From Kibdelosporangium persicum (GTDB lineage: Bacteria; Actinomycetota; Actinomycetes; Mycobacteriales; Pseudonocardiaceae): a DNA stretch of 64,000 nt. Of the stretch, positions 1 through 8,790 are shown in pieces. The DNA lies in assembly GCF_013280595.1 (NCBI RefSeq), contig NZ_JAAATY010000003.1, positions 372,001 through 436,000 of the forward strand, read 5' to 3'. Within the stretch, counting starts at the first letter, position 1. Each line of letters starts with the position of its first letter. Below the pieces are notes generated by a model, which was not told the origin of the DNA, made no database searches, and saw only the letters and a program-made list of their open reading frames with translations. Made by a program: the position numbers and the translations under genes.

Positions 1-251
1 GCCTGGACGTGTTCAACGAACGCCGGATGCGCTGCCCGGACGACATCAGCCTGGTCGGCTTCAACGACATGCCGTTCGTCGATCGCCTGACGCCACCGTT
101 GAGCACCGTGCACGTGCCGCACTACCAGATCGGCGCGGAGGCGGCGCGCATGCTGCTCGACCGGCTCGCCAACCCGGACCTGCCGGCGAAGTCGATCACG
201 CTGCCCGCCACGCTGGTGCTGCGCGAGTCCACCGCGGCACCGGCCGTCTAG
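1..251 (+). CDS. LacI-family regulator, C-terminal fragment (5' end outside window)
   Basis: About 83 C-terminal residues of a LacI/GalR repressor are visible, in the frame that starts at base 3. The CPDDISLVGFND motif followed by LTPPLSTVHVP is the typical end of the sugar-binding, periplasmic-binding-protein-like domain of this family; the DNA-binding helix-turn-helix lies upstream of the window. The fragment finishes LVLRESTAAPAV, close to the normal family end. Its TAG stop is made of TA at 249-250 plus the first G of the inserted element that follows, so the original stop may have been displaced. The genes it controls cannot be told from this piece. Confidence 0.85.
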   Translation, partial: LDVFNERRMRCPDDISLVGFNDMPFVDRLTPPLSTVHVPHYQIGAEAARMLLDRLANPDLPAKSITLPATLVLRESTAAPAV

Positions 252-437
252 GCCGTGTTTCAAATGCCCGATCGCGATAGCCGGGCCGGATGCGGCCCCT
301 GACGCCACCGCGGGACCGCCCAAAGACAACCAGTATTCGCGGCGATCCCGCGGCGACGCCAGGAACCGCCCCACCGAGCCGATTCCGGCCTCCGGCCGGG
401 GCAGACTCTCATCGACCGGGACATTCGAAACACGACC
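251..437. mobile_element. MITE-like element with terminal inverted repeats, flanked by TA
   Basis: The ends are near-perfect inverted repeats. Left 249-266 reads TAGGCCGTGTTTCAAATG; the reverse complement of right 422-439 reads TAGGTCGTGTTTCGAATG, which differs at two of 18 positions. Each end is flanked by TA, as expected for a 2-bp target duplication, so the element itself would be 251-437 (187 bp). It has no credible ORF. GG(T/C)CGTGTTTC-like ends with TA duplications resemble IS5/IS427-group insertion sequences, so a non-autonomous derivative is a reasonable inference. It lies exactly between two convergent genes, and both take their TAG stop from the junction. Confidence 0.6.
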
Positions 438-1159
438 TAACCGTTCGGCTCCAAGGCACCCAGGTACAGCGACGCGATCTCGGGGTGGTCGGTGATCTCC
501 TCGGCCGTGCCGTGCAACCGGACGCGGCCGCCTTCCATGACCACACCGTGCGTGGACAGCGAAAGCCCGAGCCGCACGTTCTGCTCGACCAACAGGACTG
601 TCTTGCCGCGCTCGCGCATGCCGTTGATGAGCGCCGCGACCGCGGAGATGCTCCTGGGGTCCAGGCCTAGTGACGGCTCGTCCAGCAGGATCACCGACGG
701 GTCGAGCATCAGCGACCGGCCGATCTCGACCATCCGGCGTTGCCCACCGGACAGGTTGCCGGCGGGTGCGCCCGGTCGTTCCGCGATCAACGGGACCAGA
801 TCGGCCACGGCCGAATACCGCTCTTCCAGCAGCTTCCGTTGCCGCCGGATCAGATAACCGCCCATCAGCACGTTCTCGCGCACGCTCATCCGTGGGAACA
901 ACGCGCCCGTCTGCGGCACCTGAGCGATACCTTTGGACAGTACTTGTGGTGCCGTCAACCGGTCGATCCGTTCGCCGGCCAGCGACACGGTGCCCTGGCG
1001 GGGCTTGAGCAGACCGCTGACCACTCGCAACACCGTCGACTTCCCGGCGCCGTTCGGGCCGAGCACGCAGGTGACCGACTCCGGGACCACGCTCAGATCG
1101 AGGCCCTGCAACACATCGCCGCCGCCGTAACCGGCGTGGACGTCCTTCAGGGTCAACAT
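437..1159 (-). CDS. livF: Branched-chain amino-acid-type ABC transporter ATPase (LivF-like)
   Basis: A 240-residue ABC ATPase of the HAAT (branched-chain amino acid) type. Visible motifs are Walker A GPNGAGKST near residue 34, the signature LSGGQ near 136, Walker B VILLDEP and the switch-region histidine replaced by the Q of LLVEQN, which is usual for LivF. The N-terminal pattern MLTLKDVHAGYG is typical of LivF. It should hydrolyse ATP at the cytoplasmic face to drive import by LivH/LivM. It is the last gene of a four-gene operon; its ATG overlaps the stop of the livMG fusion by one base. Its own stop is formed at the edge of the MITE-like element. The true substrate (branched-chain amino acid, amide or urea) cannot be read from sequence. 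Confidence 0.92.
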   Translation of the reverse strand: MLTLKDVHAGYGGGDVLQGLDLSVVPESVTCVLGPNGAGKSTVLRVVSGLLKPRQGTVSLAGERIDRLTAPQVLSKGIAQVPQTGALFPRMSVRENVLMGGYLIRRQRKLLEERYSAVADLVPLIAERPGAPAGNLSGGQRRMVEIGRSLMLDPSVILLDEPSLGLDPRSISAVAALINGMRERGKTVLLVEQNVRLGLSLSTHGVVMEGGRVRLHGTAEEITDHPEIASLYLGALEPNG

Positions 1160-2925
1160 CAGGCGGTCACCTCGCCGAGGTACGCGTCCAGCACGGCCGG
1201 GTCATGACGGATCACGCCAGGCGGCCCCGACGCGATCACCTCGCCCCTGGCCAGCACGAAGACCGGATCGCACAAGTCAAGCACCATCGGGATGTTGTGC
1301 TCCACCACGAGGAAGGTGACGCCCTGCCGGTTGGCCGCCCTGATGATGCCGGCCATCCGGTCGACCAGGCCGGGATTGACGCCGCCCGCGGGCTCGTCGA
1401 GCAGGACCATCCGTGGCTCCAGCATCAGCACCTGCGCCAGTTCGACCAGTTTCTGCTGGCCGTAGGACAACGCACCGGCCCGCTCGTTCTCGAACCGTCC
1501 GAGACCGACGAACGACAGCAGGTCACGCGCGCGATCGGCCTCGTGCCCGGCGACGGCGCCGGACGCCAGCACCCGCGGCGAGAACGACTCCAACGGCGCG
1601 ACCACGTTCTCCAGCACTGTCATGCTCTTGAACAGCCTGGTGACCTGGAACGTCCGGCCAAGGCCGTGATGTGCCCGCAGCCACGGCGAAAGCCCGTCGA
1701 TGCGGTGCCCGTCGAACCAGATCTCGCCGGTGTGCGTGCCGCCGGTGCCGGTGATCAGGTTGAACAGCGTGGTCTTGCCGGAGCCGTTCGGGCCGATCAG
1801 CGCGGTGATCGAGCCCGCGGGGACCGCCAGGTCGACGCCGTTGACCGCTTTCAGGCCGCCGAACGCTTTGTGCACGTCGCGAAGTTCCAGCAACGGACCG
1901 GGTTGCGGCTTGATCGGCTCGCGGGTGCCGACTTCGGCCGGCCGGTGGTCCATCGCGCCCGCGTGATCGGTGTACTCGACCTCACGGCGCTTGGCCAACC
2001 GGCGTTGCAAGGTCGGCAGCAGACCGTCGGGCAGGAACAGCACGATGATCACGAGCGCCAGACCGAACAGCAGCAACCGGCTTTGCGAACCGCCGCCGTA
2101 CACGGTCGCGGCCTCGCTGGCGAACGAGACGATGAACGCGCCGACGACCGGCCCCCAGAGCGTTCCCCGGCCGCCGACGAGCGCGGCGAGCACGATCGTG
2201 ACGCTGGTCAGGATGTTGAAAGCGCCCAGCGGGTTGAGGAACGTCAGGAAGTACGCGTACACAGCGCCCGCTACGCCGATGAAGAACGCGCTGGCCGCGT
2301 ACGCCAGGTTCTTGTACAGCGTCGTCGGGATGCCGATGGCCGCGGCTTTTCCTTCGTCCTCACGGATCGCCACCAGGCCGGTGCCGAACTTGGTGCGCCG
2401 GATCCAGGCGCTGAAGCCGAACGTCACCACCATCAGGCCGAGGAACATGAAGTAGAACGGGATGTTGCCGACGTCCCGGCCCCACGCCGGCAGTTCGAGC
2501 GTGATGCCGTCGGAGCCGTTGGTCAGCTCCGGCAGGTTGATGGTGAGCACCTGGAACAGCAGCAGCATGGCGATTGTGATGATCACGAACGCGGGGCCTT
2601 TGGCTCGCAGCACGACACTGCCGACAAGTAGCGCTACAACGACTGCGACCACACCGGCCAGCGGCGCCAGCGCCAGCGGATGGACGTTCCACCTCGTGGA
2701 GAGGATTCCCGCGGTGTACGCGCCGATCCCCAGGAACACGCTGTGTCCCAGCGACACGTAGCCCGCGAAGCCGGAGATGATGTTCCAACTGATAGCTTGT
2801 ATCGCTACAAGGAACGCCAACAACAGCACGGTGTGCTCGTACGTGGCCGTTGGCGCGACAAACGGGAACGCGATCAACGCGACCAAAACAACGGCAGCGA
2901 CGGTTTGGGCTACCCGCGGGTTCAT
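1159..2925 (-). CDS. Fused ABC transporter permease-ATPase (LivM-LivG fusion)
   Basis: A 588-residue fusion. Residues 1-330 are a LivM-type permease with about ten hydrophobic segments and the typical GYVSLGHSVFLGIGAYTAG motif. After a short charged linker, residues 345-588 are a LivG-type ATPase with Walker A GPNGSGKTT at 378-386, signature LSYGQ, Walker B MVLLDEPAGG and the switch VVEHN. I chose the ATG at 2925 because it overlaps the livH stop as ATGA and starts the first membrane segment; the longer open frame upstream is out-of-frame livH sequence. The fusion fixes the permease:ATPase ratio. Such fusions are known in actinobacteria but are less common than separate genes. Confidence 0.9.
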   Translation of the reverse strand: MNPRVAQTVAAVVLVALIAFPFVAPTATYEHTVLLLAFLVAIQAISWNIISGFAGYVSLGHSVFLGIGAYTAGILSTRWNVHPLALAPLAGVVAVVVALLVGSVVLRAKGPAFVIITIAMLLLFQVLTINLPELTNGSDGITLELPAWGRDVGNIPFYFMFLGLMVVTFGFSAWIRRTKFGTGLVAIREDEGKAAAIGIPTTLYKNLAYAASAFFIGVAGAVYAYFLTFLNPLGAFNILTSVTIVLAALVGGRGTLWGPVVGAFIVSFASEAATVYGGGSQSRLLLFGLALVIIVLFLPDGLLPTLQRRLAKRREVEYTDHAGAMDHRPAEVGTREPIKPQPGPLLELRDVHKAFGGLKAVNGVDLAVPAGSITALIGPNGSGKTTLFNLITGTGGTHTGEIWFDGHRIDGLSPWLRAHHGLGRTFQVTRLFKSMTVLENVVAPLESFSPRVLASGAVAGHEADRARDLLSFVGLGRFENERAGALSYGQQKLVELAQVLMLEPRMVLLDEPAGGVNPGLVDRMAGIIRAANRQGVTFLVVEHNIPMVLDLCDPVFVLARGEVIASGPPGVIRHDPAVLDAYLGEVTA

Positions 2926-3803
2926 GTCGCGACGTCCTCTCGCAGCCGCGTGCCGAACAACCCGTGCGGACGGACGAGCAGCACGAGCAGGATCACCGCG
3001 TAGAACACCAATGTCGCCCAGCGAGGCGAACCGTACGTCGCGGTGATCGTCTCCGCGAGGCCGAGGATGATCGCGCCGACCCACGCGCCGCGCAGCGAGC
3101 CCATTCCGCCGAGCACGATGATGCCGAGCAGCCGCGCGATCCATTCGTAGTGCGACGCCGGGAAGAACGGGTAGAGCACCGACAGGATCGAACCGCCCGT
3201 GCCCGCGGTCGCCGTGCCTATCGCGAACGACAACGCGGCCACCGAGGACGCGCTGATGCCCACCAGCGCCGCACCGGACGGGTTCTGCGCGGTGGCACGG
3301 ATCGCACGGCCGGTCCACGTCCGGTTGAGCACCAGGTACAGCAACCCCAGCACGAGCAGCGCCGCTAGGCAGCCGTACACCTGCGCCTTGGGCAGGACGA
3401 TCGAGCCGATGTGGAACGACTGGGCGAAGTAGGACGGCGTGGCCGACCGGAAGTAGTTGCCCGCCGTGAGGTTCAGCAGGCCTTCGATGGTCAGCGCGAT
3501 GCCGAAGGTCAGCAGCATCGACATCGCCGGGGTCGTGCCACGGACCCGGACCACGACCAGCCGGTACAGCAGCCAGCCGAGGCCGAACATGAGCGGCGTC
3601 GTCGCCAGGGCGAGCAGGATCGGGTCGAGACCGGTGAGCTGCCAGGCCTTCCACGTCAGCATCGCGATGAGCACGAGGAACGCGCCCTGGGCGACGTTGA
3701 CGATGTTCATGATGCCGAAGACCAGGGTCAGCCCGGCCGCCATCAACGCGTAGACGCCCCCGATCAGCAAGCCCAATGCGATCGTTTGCAGCGCCTGGGT
3801 CAT
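2922..3803 (-). CDS. livH: Branched-chain amino-acid-type ABC transporter permease (LivH-like)
   Basis: A 293-residue integral membrane protein starting MTQALQTIALGLLIGGVY, with the LivH hallmark GLTLVFGIMNIVNVAQGAF and a C-terminal GLFG. It forms the membrane channel together with the LivM half of the downstream fusion. The ATG at 3803 is preferred because it overlaps the stop of the substrate-binding protein gene as ATGA, giving translational coupling; 26 codons of open frame further upstream lie inside the neighbour. The 3' end overlaps the next gene in the same way, so the four genes are surely one operon transcribed leftward. Confidence 0.92.
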   Translation of the reverse strand: MTQALQTIALGLLIGGVYALMAAGLTLVFGIMNIVNVAQGAFLVLIAMLTWKAWQLTGLDPILLALATTPLMFGLGWLLYRLVVVRVRGTTPAMSMLLTFGIALTIEGLLNLTAGNYFRSATPSYFAQSFHIGSIVLPKAQVYGCLAALLVLGLLYLVLNRTWTGRAIRATAQNPSGAALVGISASSVAALSFAIGTATAGTGGSILSVLYPFFPASHYEWIARLLGIIVLGGMGSLRGAWVGAIILGLAETITATYGSPRWATLVFYAVILLVLLVRPHGLFGTRLREDVAT

Positions 3804-5014
3804 GGCCACGCCGGCTTCGGGAACACGACCTTCTCGGTGGTCGCAGCCTCCTTGGGGGCCACCACCTCGACCTTGCCCGCCTGCCACTGGGCCAGCATGA
3901 AGTTGCCCTGCGGCTCACCGTTCGCAGCCCACCGCAGCCGGCCGAGGATGGTCTGCACCTCGTTGCCGCGCAGCCAGTCGGCGAGCGCCACCTGGTCGAT
4001 CCTGCCGACCTTGGTCACCGCCTCCTGCAGCACCTGGCCCGCCGCGAAGGCGTCGGCCGCGTCCTCGGTCGGCGGCGCGTTGAAGCGCTTGCGGTACTCC
4101 TGGGCGAACTCGTCGTTCAACGGCGTCTTGGCGTTCTCGCTCCAGCTCGTGCTGTAGAAGACGCCTTCGGTCGCGGCCTTGCCGACTCCGTCGCTGTACT
4201 GGTTGCCGTTGCCGGGCGCGTTGGTCTGGAACAGGACCTTCGGCGAGAACCCGACCTGCTGCAACGCCCGCACGGCACCGATCCCGTCTTCGAACTGCGC
4301 GCCCTGTGCCACGAGATCGGGTGCGCCCGCGGCGATCGCGCCGGCGATCGGCTGGAAGTTCGTCGTGTTGGCCGGATAGATCGTCGTGTACGTGGTCCGC
4401 AGCCCGGCTTCTTCCAGCTGCTTCTGCAGCGAGTCGATGGCCGGGCGGGTGAACGGGTCGTCCTGGGTGATGAACGCGGCCGTTTTGGGGCGCTGCGCCT
4501 CCGGCAGCGACTTGACCCACGCCGTGATGCCGTCGGCGTGGTGCGGCGCGGTCGCGGGCTGCGTGAAGAACAGCATCTTGAAGCCGCGCGTGAACATGTT
4601 GGGCGCGCCGCCCGCGGGCTCGACGTAGAGCATCTGGTTGCGCTCGGCCACGGCGGACGCGGCGTAGTTGAGCAGCGACGAGAAACTGCCGAGCAGCAGG
4701 TCCACCCGGTCCTGCGTAATCAGCTTGGTGTAGTCGGCGATGATCGTGTCCTGGTTGCTCGCGTCGTCGGTGACACGCAGGTCGATCTGCCTGCCGAGCA
4801 GGCCGCCGGTGCCGTTGACCTTGTCGCGCCAGATCTCGTAGCCACGCTTGGCCTCGCCGCCGGGCTGGGAGAACTGGCCGGTCAGCGGTAACGACGTGCC
4901 GATCACGATCGGGCCGCTGCCGCCGCCCTGGTTCGAACCGGTGCACCCGGCGACCAGCATGGCCACCGCGGCGACCAGAGCGGTCAGCCGCACCCTGGCG
5001 GGTTTGTCTCGCAT
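3800..5014 (-). CDS. livJ: ABC transporter substrate-binding lipoprotein (LivJ-like)
   Basis: A 404-residue precursor: charged start MRDKPARVRL, hydrophobic core and lipobox LVAGC with Cys24 as the lipid anchor. The mature part begins IVIGTSLPLTGQFSQPGGE, typical of periplasmic-binding fold type 1 proteins of the Leu/Ile/Val and amide family. It should capture substrate outside the membrane and deliver it to LivH/LivM. A GAGGAG ribosome site lies about seven bases before the ATG; a longer frame starting at 5146 lacks one. It is the first gene of the liv-type operon, so the promoter should lie in 5015-5204, where I see no clear operator. The exact ligand is unknown. Confidence 0.92.
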   Translation of the reverse strand: MRDKPARVRLTALVAAVAMLVAGCTGSNQGGGSGPIVIGTSLPLTGQFSQPGGEAKRGYEIWRDKVNGTGGLLGRQIDLRVTDDASNQDTIIADYTKLITQDRVDLLLGSFSSLLNYAASAVAERNQMLYVEPAGGAPNMFTRGFKMLFFTQPATAPHHADGITAWVKSLPEAQRPKTAAFITQDDPFTRPAIDSLQKQLEEAGLRTTYTTIYPANTTNFQPIAGAIAAGAPDLVAQGAQFEDGIGAVRALQQVGFSPKVLFQTNAPGNGNQYSDGVGKAATEGVFYSTSWSENAKTPLNDEFAQEYRKRFNAPPTEDAADAFAAGQVLQEAVTKVGRIDQVALADWLRGNEVQTILGRLRWAANGEPQGNFMLAQWQAGKVEVVAPKEAATTEKVVFPKPAWP

Positions 5015-5204
5015 CGCGGATCTCCTCGCCGTCGTCGTCGAACGCCAAGCGAACCACAGCAAACGATTGCAGCGCAGGTATCGTGCGCCGGTGCGTCGCG
5101 CTCTGTCAACACACGGGACTGTCCCGCGACCGCCGATCGGCACCATCCGCCAACCGCCAAGGCAGCAGGCCCGGCCAGGGACCGGTGACCGGCGAACGCC
5201 GAGT

Positions 5205-5594
5205 TCAGCGCTCCGCGAGGTACCGCGCGGCCAAACGTTTTCCGGCCCGGTCGAGCCAGGCCTCCGTGATCAGCTCGTCCAGTTCGGGCACGCCGATCTC
5301 GGCCAACCGGACGAGCACCGCCGGGTAACCGGCGAAGTGCGGCGTGGTGAAGTAGACGGCCGGATCATCGGCCACACAGGCCTCTTGCACGCCGACGTCG
5401 GCCACCCGGACCGCCAGGACCGGTCCAGTTGGCGCGTCGTCGCCCAGCGCGGCGAGATCAGCCTTGCGCAGCGGCCGTTCCCAGGCGAACAGCTTGTCCT
5501 TCACCCGCCACTCCAGCGTGCCTTCGCCCTTGATCGACTCGACGACCGACGGCAGCCCCATGGCGATGCGGCGGACGTCGTCCCACTCGGCCAT
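5205..5594 (-). CDS. MmcQ/YjbR family protein
   Basis: A 129-residue protein with the MmcQ/YjbR layout: an N-terminal WDDVRRIAMGLPSVVES, a central WRVKDKLFAWERP strand pair, then PHFAGYPAVLVRLAEI and a C-terminal EAWLDRAGKRLAARYL helix. Family members adopt a double-wing fold and are often called DNA-binding, but their role is not established. A GAGGA-type ribosome site precedes the ATG. The gene follows the dienelactone hydrolase gene by nine bases on the same strand, so the two are probably co-transcribed; no functional link between them is obvious. Confidence 0.85.
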   Translation of the reverse strand: MAEWDDVRRIAMGLPSVVESIKGEGTLEWRVKDKLFAWERPLRKADLAALGDDAPTGPVLAVRVADVGVQEACVADDPAVYFTTPHFAGYPAVLVRLAEIGVPELDELITEAWLDRAGKRLAARYLAER

Positions 5595-5603
5595 CGCTCA
5601 TCC

Positions 5604-6323
5604 TCACCGAAGGTGCTCGTCGAAGAAGGTCTCGATCCGCCGCCAGGCGTCCGCCGCGGCGGCGGGCTGCGGGCCCATGCCGGTGACCCGCATGATCACC
5701 CGCATCGGCCGGGGCCCGACCTCGGCGTCGTTGAGGAACGAGTGCCCAGCCGCCGGATACTGCTTGACGTCGTGCGGAATCCCCGCCTTCACCAGAGCGC
5801 GTTCCAGCTTGGCGGGCGCGCTGCGCAACGGCAGGTCCCTGCCGCCATAGCTGGCCACGATCGGGCACGCACCGGCCAGCACCGTGTCCAGATCACGCGG
5901 CAGGAACCCGTAGTTCACCGAGGACGCGGCAAAGCCGGCACCGGCGGTCATCAGGGCGAAACCGCCGCCCATGCAGAAACCGATCACGCCGACCTTGCCG
6001 GTGCACTCGCCGGAGGCGATCAGCCACTGGCGTGCGGACTCGATGTCGGCGAACGGACGGCCCTCGCCTTTTGACAGCGCGCGCATCGTCGGCACCAGGC
6101 ACCTGCGCACGCCACCCGCGCTGAACAGGTCGACGGCCAACGCCAGGAACCCGGCCTCGGCGAGCCGGTCGGCCTGCCTGCGGACGACGTCGTTGAGCCC
6201 GAGGGCCTCGTGGATGACCACGACGCCGGGCCACGGCCCGGCACCGGACGGCTTGGCCAGGTACCCGCCGAGCGGCCGGGAGCCGCCGTTCTTCCTCGCC
6301 GGCTCGCTCAGGTCGACGTCCAC
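5604..6323 (-). CDS. Dienelactone hydrolase family protein
   Basis: A 239-residue alpha/beta hydrolase. The nucleophile is Cys117 in GFCMGGG, the family-specific form of the nucleophile elbow; GGRDLPLR should carry the acid and AAGHSFLND the histidine, completing a Cys-Asp-His triad. The N-terminal [20 protein letters not shown] strand is standard for the family, which opens lactones and related esters in the cytoplasm. The start is a GTG at 6323 preceded by GAGAGGAG; an ATG two bases upstream is out of frame. It is the upstream partner of the YjbR gene. The natural substrate is unknown. Confidence 0.9.
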   Translation of the reverse strand: MDVDLSEPARKNGGSRPLGGYLAKPSGAGPWPGVVVIHEALGLNDVVRRQADRLAEAGFLALAVDLFSAGGVRRCLVPTMRALSKGEGRPFADIESARQWLIASGECTGKVGVIGFCMGGGFALMTAGAGFAASSVNYGFLPRDLDTVLAGACPIVASYGGRDLPLRSAPAKLERALVKAGIPHDVKQYPAAGHSFLNDAEVGPRPMRVIMRVTGMGPQPAAAADAWRRIETFFDEHLR

Positions 6324-6424
6324 ATCGCACTCCTCTCGGATAACGATCCGACGGTAGTGGCCGGACAGAGATCACGCACTCCAGCGACACGCCGGTACTC
6401 TGCGCGGACCTGGGGAGGCCACTG

Positions 6425-7924
6425 ATGACTCTTGGTGTCGTGAACACTGCAACCGAGCCGTTGCCGAGACTCGCCTGGCGTCCGGTCGGGCTGGTCGCGG
6501 CGATTCAGATCGTCGTGCTGACCGCGTTGTCCGGGCGATACGGATTCCACCGTGACGAGCTGTATTTCGTCGCGGCGGGCAAGCATCTCGATTGGGGGTA
6601 TGCCGACCAGCCGCCGATCACGCCCGCGTTGGCCTGGCTGAGCACGACGCTCTTCGGCGAAACACCGTTCGGGCTGCGTGTCGTCGCGACTCTCGCGGCC
6701 GCCGCGACGGCCATCACGATCGCTTACGTGGCAAGGGAACTGGGCGGCGACAGGACCGTCCAATGGGTCTCGGCGGCGGTGGCCGCGCTCGGCCCGTTCT
6801 CCCTCGCGGTGTCCCACATGCTGTCCACCTCGACCACCGACATGCTGATCTGGGCGTTGCTCGGCCTGTTCGTGTTGCGGTTGCTGCGGACCGGCGACGG
6901 CCGGTGGTGGCCGGCCATCGGCGCGGTCATCGGTGCCGGCATGGCCAACAAGTGGCTGATCCTGCTGCTGGTCTTCGGTCTCGCGGCCGGTGTCCTGGTG
7001 TTCGGGCCGCGCGGCGTGCTGCGGACGTGGTGGCTGGCGGCCGGTGCGGCGGTGACGCTCGTGCTCGTCGCGCCGATCATGGTGTGGCAGGTGGCGAACG
7101 ACTTCCCGATGCTCACCGTCGCGTCCGGGATCAGCGAGGACGACGGCGCCGAGAACCGGATTTCGTTCGTTCCCTTGCAGTTGGTGTATTTGACGCCAGT
7201 CGGTGCGGTGGTGTGGATCGCCGGTCTCGTCCGGCTGTGGCGTGATCCTGGGCTGAGGTGGGCACGGGCGCTCGCGGTGAGCTATCCGGTCGTGTGCGTG
7301 GTGTTGCTGGCCGTCGGCGGAAAGCCCTATTACTCGGTGCCGTTGCTGTTGCTGCTGGTGCCGGCTGGTGTCCGGCCGGTGCTGACGTGGCTCACCACTG
7401 GACTGCGCCGGGCGGCGCTCGGTGTTCTGGCCGCGGTGGGCGTGGTGATGGCGGTGGTCACCGGGTTGCCCGTGCTTCCACCGCCTTTGCTGAACGGGCC
7501 GGTGCTGGCGATCAACAGGGAACCCGGCGAGCAGGTCGGCTGGCCGGAGCTGACCGCGAACGTCGCGCAGGTGTGGCGGCAGATCCCGGACGGTGCGCGG
7601 GCCGGATCGGTGATCCTCACCAGCAACTACGGTCAGGCCGGGGCGATCGAGCACTACGGGCCGCGGCACGAACTGCCCAAACCGTACTCCGGGCATATGT
7701 CCTATTGGGACTGGGGTCCGCCGTCGGACAGCATGACGGGTGCCGTGCTCGTCGTTGGCGGACAACCGGCACAATCGCCTCATCTGGCGGGATGCCGTGT
7801 CGTCGCGGAGAACGACAACGGCGCCGGCGTGGACAATGAGGAGCAAGGCACCCGGATCACGTTGTGCGACCGGACAACTGCGCCGTGGTCGCAGATCTGG
7901 CCAAGCCTGCGGCGGTTCTACTAG
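6425..7924 (+). CDS. Membrane glycosyltransferase, GT39/ArnT-like (GT-C fold)
   Basis: A 499-residue polytopic protein with about ten hydrophobic segments and the first-loop motif GYGFHRDELYFVAAGKHLDWGYADQPP. Acidic residues after the first helix (here DE) are characteristic of the GT-C superfamily, which uses polyprenyl-phosphate sugars at the outer face of the membrane. The C-terminal 120 residues are soluble and probably extracellular. A GGGGAGG ribosome site precedes the ATG. The stop overlaps that of the convergent EamA gene (CTAG serves both). The acceptor, protein or glycolipid, cannot be deduced; the family is often annotated dolichyl-phosphate-mannose-protein mannosyltransferase, which is probably over-specific. 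Confidence 0.88.
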   Translation: MTLGVVNTATEPLPRLAWRPVGLVAAIQIVVLTALSGRYGFHRDELYFVAAGKHLDWGYADQPPITPALAWLSTTLFGETPFGLRVVATLAAAATAITIAYVARELGGDRTVQWVSAAVAALGPFSLAVSHMLSTSTTDMLIWALLGLFVLRLLRTGDGRWWPAIGAVIGAGMANKWLILLLVFGLAAGVLVFGPRGVLRTWWLAAGAAVTLVLVAPIMVWQVANDFPMLTVASGISEDDGAENRISFVPLQLVYLTPVGAVVWIAGLVRLWRDPGLRWARALAVSYPVVCVVLLAVGGKPYYSVPLLLLLVPAGVRPVLTWLTTGLRRAALGVLAAVGVVMAVVTGLPVLPPPLLNGPVLAINREPGEQVGWPELTANVAQVWRQIPDGARAGSVILTSNYGQAGAIEHYGPRHELPKPYSGHMSYWDWGPPSDSMTGAVLVVGGQPAQSPHLAGCRVVAENDNGAGVDNEEQGTRITLCDRTTAPWSQIWPSLRRFY

Positions 7925-8790
7925 GTCGGTACGGGAACCCGTTGCTTCGCATGGGACGTCGCCAGCACCGATCCGCCAAGGATCAGGACGAACGCGACGA
8001 CCGTGACCGTGGTCAGCTGTTCGTCCAGCAGCAGCACGCCCGCGACCACCGCGACGAGCGGGTTCACGTACGTGATCACCAAGGCCTTCGACGGACCGAC
8101 CTCACGGATCAGCCGGAAGAACAACAGGAACGCGATCGCCGTGCACACCACGGCGAGCCCGCCGAGCGCGAAAAGCACGTCCTGCGACGGCATCCGCCGC
8201 GGCCAGGTCACGATCGCGGCGGGCAGGTAGATGATCGCCGCGACACCCAACGAGACCGTGGCCAGCACAAGCCCCGGAACCTCCTGGAGTTTCCGGGCGG
8301 CGATCACGGGCGCGATGGCGTACCCCACCACCACCAGCATGACCTCGACGATCGCCCACGCGTCACCGCCGCTGAGGTTCGGTCCCGCGAGCAGCGCGAC
8401 GCCGCCGAATCCGACGGCCAGGCCGATCCATTGTTTCGCGGCGAGGCGTTCACCACGCAGGCTCACCAGCAACGCGCCGATCGTCGGCACAGCCGCGACG
8501 AGCAGGCCGGTCATCGAGCTGGACAGCACGCGCTCGGCGTCCGACAGCAGATACCACGGCACGATGATCTCGGTCGCGGCGAACGCCAGAATCGGTTTCC
8601 AGTGCCCGCGCAGCACATCCCAGTCGATCCGGCGCAACGCGAGCGGCAGGAGCACCGCGGCGCCGATGGCCGTGCGGGCGAACACGATCATGGGTACGGA
8701 CACGCCGCCGACCGCCACCTTGATCATCAGGTACGGCAGCCCCCAGATCACGCCCATCAGGCCGAAGAGAATCCACCCGTTACGTGTCAC
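7921..8790 (-). CDS. EamA/DMT-family transporter
   Basis: A 289-residue membrane protein with ten predicted helices in two EamA repeats: the first opens WILFGLMGVIWGLPYLMIKVA and the second contains YAIAPVIAARKLQEVPG. The last repeat ends YVNPLVAVVAGVLLLDEQLT, a conserved feature of drug/metabolite exporters. It probably exports a small metabolite or amino acid across the cytoplasmic membrane. The GTG start lies inside the 3' end of the AraC regulator gene (11-base overlap), so the two form an operon and the regulator likely controls this exporter. Confidence 0.9.
   Translation of the reverse strand: MTRNGWILFGLMGVIWGLPYLMIKVAVGGVSVPMIVFARTAIGAAVLLPLALRRIDWDVLRGHWKPILAFAATEIIVPWYLLSDAERVLSSSMTGLLVAAVPTIGALLVSLRGERLAAKQWIGLAVGFGGVALLAGPNLSGGDAWAIVEVMLVVVGYAIAPVIAARKLQEVPGLVLATVSLGVAAIIYLPAAIVTWPRRMPSQDVLFALGGLAVVCTAIAFLLFFRLIREVGPSKALVITYVNPLVAVVAGVLLLDEQLTTVTVVAFVLILGGSVLATSHAKQRVPVPT

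Noticed and set aside
1204-2631. 475-codon plus-strand open frame
   Set aside because: It is antisense to the livMG fusion, rich in Arg, Gln, His and Asp, and has no family signature; it is a GC-rich shadow.
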